From the NCBI GenBank assembly GCA_017456985.1, contig JAFTIH010000011.1, positions 1-34,230 on the forward strand: DNA of 34,230 bases, given 5' to 3'. Below the pieces are notes generated by a model that had not been told where the DNA came from, did no database searches, and worked only from the letters and a program-made list of their open reading frames with translations. Within the stretch, counting starts at the first letter, position 1. Every line of letters starts with the position of its first letter. The position numbers and the translations under genes are program-made. The stretch comes from Clostridia bacterium. Its GTDB lineage: Bacteria > Bacillota > Clostridia > Oscillospirales > CAG-272. Shown piece after piece: positions 29,209-34,230 of the stretch.

Positions 29209-31137
29209 TTAATTGCTTTCCTTGGTATAGGCAAGCAAGCCGCCTGCTTTGAGGATCGCCTTCTGGCGCTCGGTAAAGGAGCATACGAGAGGAATTTCGG
29301 TGCCTGCCGTTTCATCCACGAGCACAAGCTTGCCTTCGTCCATACCTGCGAAGACGTTCTTCATCGAAAGCATATGACCCTGCTCAACACGGTCGTAATC
29401 CTCGGGATTTTCAAAGGTGAGAGGCATAATGCCTGCGTTAATGAGGTTTGCCGCGTGAATACGCGCAAAGCTCTTGGCGATCACGGCGCGGACGCCGAGA
29501 TACAGAGGAACGAGCGCCGCGTGCTCACGCGAGGAGCCCTGACCGTAGTTGACACCGCCAACGACGATGCTCTGCCCTGCCGCCTTTGCGCGTTCGGGGA
29601 AGGTGGCATCGCACACACCGAAGCAATACTGCGACAGGTGGGGGATGTTAGAGCGGTAAGGAAGGATCTTTGCACCTGCGGGCATAATGTGGTCGGTGGT
29701 GATGTTATCGCCAACCTTGAGCACCAGCTCTGCGCGCACGCTATCCTCCCACGCTACGCTATCGGGGAACTTTTTGATATTGGGACCGCGAAGGACCTCA
29801 AGGCTCTTTGCCTCCTCGGGATCTGCGGGCGCGAGAATCGCGCTATCATCAATGCGGAAGGCGTCGGGCATCACGATCTCGGGCATCTCTCCAAGCAAGC
29901 AAGGATCGGTGATCTCACCCGTCAGCGCGGCAGCAACCGCCGTTTCGGGAGATACGAGGTAAACCTTGGCGTCCTTGGTGCCGCTTCTGCCCTCAAAGTT
30001 ACGGTTGAAGGTGCGAAGGCTGACACCTGCGGAGTTGGGCGAGAATCCCATACCGATACAAGGACCGCAAGCACATTCGAGCACGCGAGCGCCCGATGCA
30101 AGAATATCCGTCAGAGCGCCACACTCAGCAAGCATCGAAAGCACCTGCTTGGAGCCGGGGGAGATTGAAAGGCTGACGGAGGGGAGAATGGTCTTGCCCT
30201 TAAGGAGCGCGGCGACCTTCAACAGGTCAAGAAGCGAAGAATTGGTGCAAGAGCCAATGCAGACCTGGTCTACCTTAGTTCCCTTCAAGCTTTCCACGGT
30301 TACCACGTTGTCGGGCATATGGGGGCAAGCGATCAAGGGCTTCAAGGTCGAAAGGTCGATATCAATGATGCGGTCGTACACTGCGTCGGGATCGGAAGCA
30401 AGAGGAACGTAAACCTCTTCCCTGCCCTCTGCGGCAAGGAACGCACGAGTGATCTCATCCGAGGGGAAGATGGAGGTGGTAGCGCCAAGCTCGGTACCCA
30501 TATTGGTGATGGTTGCACGCTCGGGAACGGAGAGCGTCTTGACACCCTCGCCGCCCCACTCAATGATGGAACCGACGCCGCCCTTGACGGAGAGAATGTG
30601 AAGGATCTCAAGGCTGCCGTCCTTTGCGGTAACGAAGGGACGAAGCTTGCCCGTGAGGTTGACCTTGATCATCTTGGGCATCGTGATGTAATACGCGCCG
30701 CCGCCCATCGCAACGGCAACGTCAAGACCGCCGGCACCAAAAGCGAGCATACCGATACCGCCACCCGTGGGGGTGTGGCTGTCCGAGCCGATCAGCGTCT
30801 TGCCGGGGATGCCGAAGCGCTCTAAATGCACCTGATGGCAAATACCGTTACCGGGACGGGAAAAGTAAATACCGTATTTCTTGGCGATCGACTGGATAAA
30901 ACGATGGTCGTCTGCGTTCTCAAAGCCCGATTGCAGGGTGTTGTGGTCGATGTACGCCACACTACGCTCGGTGCGCACGCGGTCAATGCCCATCGTTTCA
31001 AACTCAAGATAAGCCATCGTACCCGTTGCATCCTGCGTCAGGGTCTGGTCAATGCGAAGTGCGATCTCGTTACCGGGAATCATTTCACCACTGACAAGAT
31101 GCGCCTTAATGATTTTTTGTGCAAGTGTAAGTCCCAT
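29209..31137 (-). CDS. Aconitate hydratase
   Basis: Aconitase isomerises citrate to isocitrate through cis-aconitate with a [4Fe-4S] cluster. The cluster ligands are C297 in GSCTNSS and C357 and C360 in CACGPCIGMG. Substrate-binding elements include GSDSHTPTGGGIGMLAFGAGGLDVA (about 117-141) and in the swivel domain GQGSSREHAALVPLYLGVRAVIAKSFARIHAANLINAGI. At 642 residues it belongs to the shorter bacterial type, shorter than AcnA (about 890). AAAGGA lies 8-9 bases ahead of the ATG, which is 2 bases from the gntR stop. Its position behind a Re-citrate synthase supports citrate rather than another hydroxyacid as substrate. Confidence 0.94.
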   Translation of the reverse strand: MGLTLAQKIIKAHLVSGEMIPGNEIALRIDQTLTQDATGTMAYLEFETMGIDRVRTERSVAYIDHNTLQSGFENADDHRFIQSIAKKYGIYFSRPGNGICHQVHLERFGIPGKTLIGSDSHTPTGGGIGMLAFGAGGLDVAVAMGGGAYYITMPKMIKVNLTGKLRPFVTAKDGSLEILHILSVKGGVGSIIEWGGEGVKTLSVPERATITNMGTELGATTSIFPSDEITRAFLAAEGREEVYVPLASDPDAVYDRIIDIDLSTLKPLIACPHMPDNVVTVESLKGTKVDQVCIGSCTNSSLLDLLKVAALLKGKTILPSVSLSISPGSKQVLSMLAECGALTDILASGARVLECACGPCIGMGFSPNSAGVSLRTFNRNFEGRSGTKDAKVYLVSPETAVAAALTGEITDPCLLGEMPEIVMPDAFRIDDSAILAPADPEEAKSLEVLRGPNIKKFPDSVAWEDSVRAELVLKVGDNITTDHIMPAGAKILPYRSNIPHLSQYCFGVCDATFPERAKAAGQSIVVGGVNYGQGSSREHAALVPLYLGVRAVIAKSFARIHAANLINAGIMPLTFENPEDYDRVEQGHMLSMKNVFAGMDEGKLVLVDETAGTEIPLVCSFTERQKAILKAGGLLAYTKESN

Positions 31138-31139
31138 TT

Positions 31140-31775
31140 TTATTTTCCTTTCAGGATATGATTTCTGGCGTTTGCTACGTGCAAGATCATTGCTTGCTCT
31201 GCGGCATCGGCGTCGTGAGCGACGATCGCGTCAAAGATGGCGCGATGCTCTGCCACGGATGCGTCTGCGCGGCTACTGTTCTCTACCGAGGTTTTACGGT
31301 ACTTTTGCGCCTTGGTGTGCAAGGGCGTAAGCATATCGTGAAGCACGATACTTCCCGAAAAATCGTAGATCAGCTTGTGAAAGCGGCTATCCATCAAACG
31401 GATATGCTCCGCATCGTGCTTTGCACTGTAAAACTCTTGCAGATCTACCGTTTCTTTTAACTCAGCGATCTGCTCTTCCGTGGCGAGCGTTGCGGCACGA
31501 GCTGCCGCCATTCCCTCCACGGCAAGGCGAATATCGTAAATATCAACGAGGTCCTTATCCGTCACGCCGAGAACTATGACGCCTTTCGCAGAGATCTCTA
31601 CCAGATGCTCCTGTGCCAAACGGTGAAGCGCCTCGCGAATGGGCGTGCGGCTGACGCCAAGGTCTGCGCAAAGCTTCATTTCCGTCAAGCTCTCGCCACG
31701 GGCGTATTTACCGCCCAAAATATCCGCCTCCAGATGCTCAAAGACCTGGTCGGCAAGTGAAATATTCTTATGCAC
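31140..31775 (-). CDS. GntR-family transcriptional regulator (FadR/FCD subgroup)
   Basis: The 211-residue protein has an N-terminal winged helix-turn-helix (about residues 8-70) with the GntR signature LTEMKLCADLGVSRTPIREALHRLAQEHLVE, and a C-terminal helical FCD ligand domain (about 80-205) with RLAVEGMAAARAA, DSRFHKLIYDFSG and the metal-binding His in SVAEHRAIFDAIV, so it probably senses a carboxylate through a metal. The start is GTG 31775 with AGGAGG 7 bases upstream. It lies between the citrate synthase and aconitase genes; the palindrome at the operon promoter fits GntR operators, so it likely represses its own operon. Which metabolite releases it is unknown (citrate is a candidate). 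Confidence 0.92.
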   Translation of the reverse strand: MHKNISLADQVFEHLEADILGGKYARGESLTEMKLCADLGVSRTPIREALHRLAQEHLVEISAKGVIVLGVTDKDLVDIYDIRLAVEGMAAARAATLATEEQIAELKETVDLQEFYSAKHDAEHIRLMDSRFHKLIYDFSGSIVLHDMLTPLHTKAQKYRKTSVENSSRADASVAEHRAIFDAIVAHDADAAEQAMILHVANARNHILKGK

Positions 31776-31789
31776 TGTGCTTCCTCCTA

Positions 31790-33166
31790 TTATATTCTCT
31801 TAAGCTTGCCGCCCGACAGCTCCTCGATCTTCTCCTCAAGCTCATAGTTCGAGAGCGTCGTTTGTCTGCCGTCTGCATACTCTGCGTCGATCCACTCCTT
31901 GAGTGACACCACAAGGGGCGATTTTTTATCAACCTGCTCGTCTTCGGCGAGGCGGTAGTTTTCATTGATCCAATACGCGATGCCCGCAAGTCCCGAGGTC
32001 TTACCGATCAGAACGGAGGGCTTTTTGCCGAGAAGCTTTTCGGTGTCAAAGATGTTGTAGATCTCCTGGTCCTTCAGAAGCCCGTCAGCGTGGATGCCTG
32101 CACGCGTTACGTTAAAGTTTCTGCCGACGAAGGGCGTCATCACGGGGATCTCATAGCCCATCTCGTAGTGGAAATAATCCGCGATCTCGGTGATGACCGT
32201 GGGGTCCATACCGTCAAGAGAGCCGCGAAGCGAGGCATACTCAAAGACCATCGCTTCAAGCGGGATATTACCCGTTCTTTCTCCGATGCCGAGCATCGAG
32301 CAGTTGACAGCGCTCGCGCCGTACAGCCAAGCGGTGGATGCGTTGGTGACCGCCTTATAGAAGTCGTTATGACCGTGCCACTCCAGCATCTCACTGGGAA
32401 CGTCCGCATAGTGCTGCAAGCCGTAAATGATGCCGGGAACGCTACGAGGAATGGCAACCTCGGTATAAGGAACGCCGTAGCCCATCGTATCACACGCACG
32501 GATGCGCACGGGAATGCCCGCATCCTCGGACATCTTCATCAGCTCGTTGACAAACGGAACGACGAAGCCGTAGAAGTCCGCGCGGGTGATATCCTCCAGA
32601 TGGCAGCGCGGCATAACGCCTGCCTCAAACGCCTCCGCAACGGTGGCAAGATAGTAATTCATACACTCGCTGCGCGACATTTTCATCTTTTTGAAGATGT
32701 GATAGTCGCTGCAAGAAACGAGAATTCCCGTTTCCTTAATGCCGAGGTCACGCACGAGCTTAAAGTCCTGCTTGCTTGCACGGATCCAGGTCGTGATCTG
32801 GGGAAAGCGCAATCCGAGGTCCTGGCAGGCAGCAAGTGCCTCGCGGTCCTTCTCGCTATAAACGAAGAACTCCGTCTGACGGATGATACCAAACGGACCG
32901 CCAAGACGCGAAAGCAGCTTATAAAGATCTACGATCTGCTTGACCGTATAAGGCTCAACGGACTGCTGACCGTCGCGGAACGACGTGTCCGTGATCCAGA
33001 TATCCTTAGGCATACCAAGCGGCACGCGGCGATGGTTAAACGCAACGCGCGGCACCTCGGTATAGGGATAAACGTCGCGGTAAAGATTAGGCTCCGCCAC
33101 GTCCTGCAAGGAGTATTTATACGTTTTCTGTTCAAGCAGATTGGATTTTGAGGATGTTTCTAACAT
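31790..33166 (-). CDS. Citrate (Re)-synthase-type DRE-TIM metallolyase (2-isopropylmalate synthase-like)
   Basis: The protein belongs to the DRE-TIM family of acetyl-CoA-condensing enzymes (isopropylmalate, homocitrate and Re-citrate synthases). Signature parts are ITDTSFRDGQQ (about 58-68, Arg64-Asp65), the metal-binding EWHGHNDF (His264, His266) and SMLGIGERTGN (290-300). The length of 458 residues and the missing regulatory LeuA dimer domain agree with the Re-citrate synthase of clostridia. The aconitase gene two genes downstream supports this assignment, not leucine synthesis; activity still has to be inferred. Start ATG 33166 is chosen because AGGAG at 33176-33180 is 9 bases away; the in-frame ATG 33175 directly abuts it. 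Confidence 0.82.
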   Translation of the reverse strand: MLETSSKSNLLEQKTYKYSLQDVAEPNLYRDVYPYTEVPRVAFNHRRVPLGMPKDIWITDTSFRDGQQSVEPYTVKQIVDLYKLLSRLGGPFGIIRQTEFFVYSEKDREALAACQDLGLRFPQITTWIRASKQDFKLVRDLGIKETGILVSCSDYHIFKKMKMSRSECMNYYLATVAEAFEAGVMPRCHLEDITRADFYGFVVPFVNELMKMSEDAGIPVRIRACDTMGYGVPYTEVAIPRSVPGIIYGLQHYADVPSEMLEWHGHNDFYKAVTNASTAWLYGASAVNCSMLGIGERTGNIPLEAMVFEYASLRGSLDGMDPTVITEIADYFHYEMGYEIPVMTPFVGRNFNVTRAGIHADGLLKDQEIYNIFDTEKLLGKKPSVLIGKTSGLAGIAYWINENYRLAEDEQVDKKSPLVVSLKEWIDAEYADGRQTTLSNYELEEKIEELSGGKLKRI

Positions 33167-33182
33167 ATCTTTCATCTCCTTT

Positions 33183-33204
33183 GTATCATTGTATACAATT
33201 ATAC
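33183..33204. promoter_or_regulatory. Operator palindrome on the citrate operon promoter
   Basis: ATTGTATACAAT (33188-33199) is a perfect 12-bp palindrome; GTAT at 33183-33186 and ATAC at 33201-33204 extend it to an imperfect 22 bp. It fits the FadR-type GntR pattern TnGTnnnACnA and overlaps the -10 box, so binding would block RNA polymerase. The obvious ligand is the GntR protein of the same operon. Confidence 0.8.
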
Positions 33205-33226
33205 TGTTTTTTGTGAATTTTGTCAA
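33198..33226 (-). promoter_or_regulatory. Consensus sigma-A promoter of the citrate operon
   Basis: On the minus strand TTGACA (33226-33221) and TATAAT (33203-33198) are 17 bases apart, both perfect. A promoter of this strength with an operator across its -10 is typical for repressor control. Confidence 0.94.
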
Positions 33227-33285
33227 GACCTTTTGGGAAAAAAATAAGGAATTGTGGGCGTTTTCTTGCTTTTTTCTCTTTTAAC

Positions 33286-33314
33286 TTGACAAATAAAGAA
33301 AAATAGGCTATACT
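33286..33314 (+). promoter_or_regulatory. Promoter of tmRNA
   Basis: TTGACA (33286-33291) and TATACT (33309-33314) are 17 bases apart. Transcription should start near 33321, leaving a short leader that RNase P removes before 33336. Confidence 0.9.
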
Positions 33315-33335
33315 ATTAGGGCTGAAAATCTCCAT

Positions 33336-33729
33336 GGGGGTGTCACGGTTTCGACGGGGATTTTGAGATATGATAAGCGTGGCGGGCAGGATAATCCCGT
33401 TAAAATGTCCAACCTTAAATTTAAACGACAACAGAACTGTTGCTATGGCTGCCTAACTGATTGCCCTTCGGGGCTTTCAGTTAGCGGTGCTGTGGCTCTT
33501 TAGCCACCCGTTCCTCCTCCGATGACCGCGACGGAGGACTGAGCGTCACGTAAGCGGTGAACCTGCACGGATCTTTCGCCCTTGACTCCGTCAGGCACAA
33601 AAGGGCTACTCCGAGGAGAAGCGTGTCTGCTCGCGCCTCCAAGGGGGAAATTTAAAAAACAGACTGCCCACGGAGAAAGTTATATCAAAGGGTTTTCGGA
33701 CACGGGTTCGACTCCCGTCACCTCCACCA
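33336..33729 (+). ncRNA. ssrA: Transfer-messenger RNA (tmRNA)
   Basis: tmRNA rescues stalled ribosomes by adding a degradation tag. The 5' end GGGGGTG (33336-33342) pairs with CACCTCC (33719-33725) over 7 bp, and the 3' end is encoded CCA. The T-arm GGGTTCGACTCCC is at about 33704-33716. The tag frame is AAC GAC AAC AGA ACT GTT GCT ATG GCT GCC TAA (33424-33456), giving NDNRTVAMAA; the codon before it is TTA where E. coli has the resume codon GCA. The stop lies in the stem CTAACTGA/TCAGTTAG, as in other tmRNAs. Further stems such as CGGAGGA-type and GCCCTT repeats form the pseudoknots. Length 394 is within the usual range. Confidence 0.97.
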
Positions 33730-33819
33730 GCGGCAAGTTGCCGCCCCCAATCATCGGGGGAATGCGGTGCTATGCCAAACTTCATACCACGATGGCGGTG
33801 TTCGGTTTTAAAGCCCTCA

Positions 33820-33830
33820 CACCTCCACCA
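33820..33830 (+). repeat. Second copy of the tmRNA 3' end sequence
   Basis: CACCTCCACCA at 33820-33830 repeats exactly the tmRNA 3' end at 33719-33729, with CCC slightly upstream in both copies, 101 bases apart. The T-arm is not preserved. tmRNA genes are frequent integration sites, which leave a copied 3' end; this may be an old attachment-site remnant. Confidence 0.5.
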
Positions 33831-33901
33831 AACGCTACTCAGACGAACACCTACTTCTTTAGCGGCGGCTTCGCCGTCAAGGTTTCGCGCTGATACGAAC
33901 A

Positions 33902-33939
33902 AAAACGCCATCTTAGATGAAAGTCTAAGGTGGCGTTTT
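33902..33939. terminator. Bidirectional terminator between tmRNA and the hotdog gene
   Basis: AAAACGCCA (33902-33910) pairs with TGGCGTTTT (33931-33939), a T-G wobble follows, then CTTAGA with TCTAAG, giving a 16-bp stem with loop TGAAAG. It serves the tmRNA transcript (+), which would thus extend about 170 bases beyond the mature end, and the convergent gene at 33950 (-). Confidence 0.92.
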
Positions 33940-33949
33940 GCTATCGTCT

Positions 33950-34230
33950 CTATCTAATTCTGCATTTCACTATCGCCTCGGTAACGTCGGTCAAAACAAG
34001 CACACCGTCTTGGTTATAGGCTTCGATCGTGACCTCTACAAGTCCGTTCTTGGCGTTACGCTTGACAAGATTGGTTATTTAGCTTTTCCCGTAAGCACAT
34101 CCTTGGCAAAAACAGGTTTTAACCATTCGATCTTAGTGGATTTTCCTGCAAGCAGTTCTTCACCGAAAAAGTCCACCTCCAAATACTTTGCCCATACCGA
34201 CATAAAGGACATCACACCGGGAGCAATCAG
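33950..34230 (-). pseudogene. MaoC-like (hotdog fold) dehydratase C-terminus, frameshifted, partial
   Basis: Reading the minus strand from the window edge, one frame gives APGVMSFMSVWAKYLEVDFF, GEELLAGKSTKIEWLKPVF and AKDVLTGKA, then hits TAA (34077-34075). Shifting by one base at this point continues as ITNLVKRNAKNGLVEVTIEAY, NQDGVLVLTDVTEAIVKCR, and stops at TAG 33952-33950. Both parts belong together as a MaoC/PaaZ-type hotdog domain (WLKPVFAKDVLTGKAxITN and NGLVEVTIEAYNQDG are typical strands). A single missing A in GCTAAATAACC would explain the break. It is either a pseudogene or a sequencing error in a short A run. The 5' end, including the catalytic Asp/His region, is outside the window. 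Confidence 0.75.

Noticed and set aside
29062-30168. Long plus-strand open frame opposite aconitase
   Set aside because: Starts without a ribosome-binding site across a strong terminator and lies antisense to conserved aconitase motifs.
32090-33151. Long plus-strand open frame (353 codons) opposite the Re-citrate synthase gene
   Set aside because: It is the antisense shadow of a gene with clear family motifs, has no ribosome-binding site and no recognisable protein character.
33582-33911. Open frames on both strands over the tmRNA 3' half
   Set aside because: They overlap the structured tmRNA and its 3' flank and have no ribosome-binding sites or homology.

Overview
The window looks like a chromosomal segment from a spore-forming, anaerobic member of the Clostridia (Bacillota). 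The evidence is a SpoIIID-type regulator, a YtfJ/GerW-type sporulation protein beside an SpoIIA-era style D,D-carboxypeptidase, a Re-type citrate synthase instead of the usual Si enzyme, acetate kinase, strong AGGAGG ribosome-binding sites and a Bacillota-like gene order (lon-ysxC, M50 protease-scpA-scpB-DUF2953-ytfJ-dac-rluB). The assignment below class level is not resolved. Nearly all of the window is core genome; I see no phage, transposase, CRISPR or defence cluster.

Layout. 1-5925 (+): end of lon, ysxC, an M50 membrane protease, the condensin partners scpA/scpB, a DUF2953 membrane protein, ytfJ, a secreted carboxypeptidase and rluB. 5932-8070: spoIIID (-), then a divergent SPOUT RNA methyltransferase and an AEC transporter (+). 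8115-11130 (-): a sugar ABC importer (lipoprotein and two permeases, no ATPase). 11232-17707 (-): coaE, M18 aminopeptidase, prfA, sua5 and a type IIA topoisomerase A subunit, led by a consensus promoter. 17883-18950 (+): a two-half P-loop protein with a sigma-K-like promoter. 19048-20256 (-): ackA, facing a consensus promoter that points antisense to it. 20353-23115 (+): tmcAL, a small conserved-looking protein with its own strong promoter, and a DUF3048 lipoprotein. 23116-23435: a gene-free 320-bp stretch packed with palindromic repeat units and a tRNA-like fragment. 23436-26662 (-): FkbM methyltransferase, U32 tRNA-modification protein, uppP. 26767-27105 (+): HIT protein. 27174-29013 (-): rplS with a structured leader, and a PlsC acyltransferase fused to a zinc ribbon. 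29209-33166 (-): Re-citrate synthase, GntR regulator and aconitase as one operon with a perfect operator palindrome on its promoter. 33336-33729 (+): tmRNA. 33950-34230 (-): a frameshifted MaoC-like hotdog gene running off the window.

How it works together. The largest coherent units are the chromosome-segregation/sporulation/envelope cluster at the left, the translation cluster (prfA, sua5, coaE, rplS, tmRNA, tmcAL, rluB, U32) scattered through the middle, and the citrate operon at the right, which probably makes 2-oxoglutarate precursors under control of its own FadR-family repressor. The observations most worth following are the palindromic repeat array at 23163-23317, a Gln in place of the conserved stop-codon-contacting His of release factor 1, the antisense promoter at ackA, the self-operator of the citrate operon and the duplicated tmRNA 3' end.
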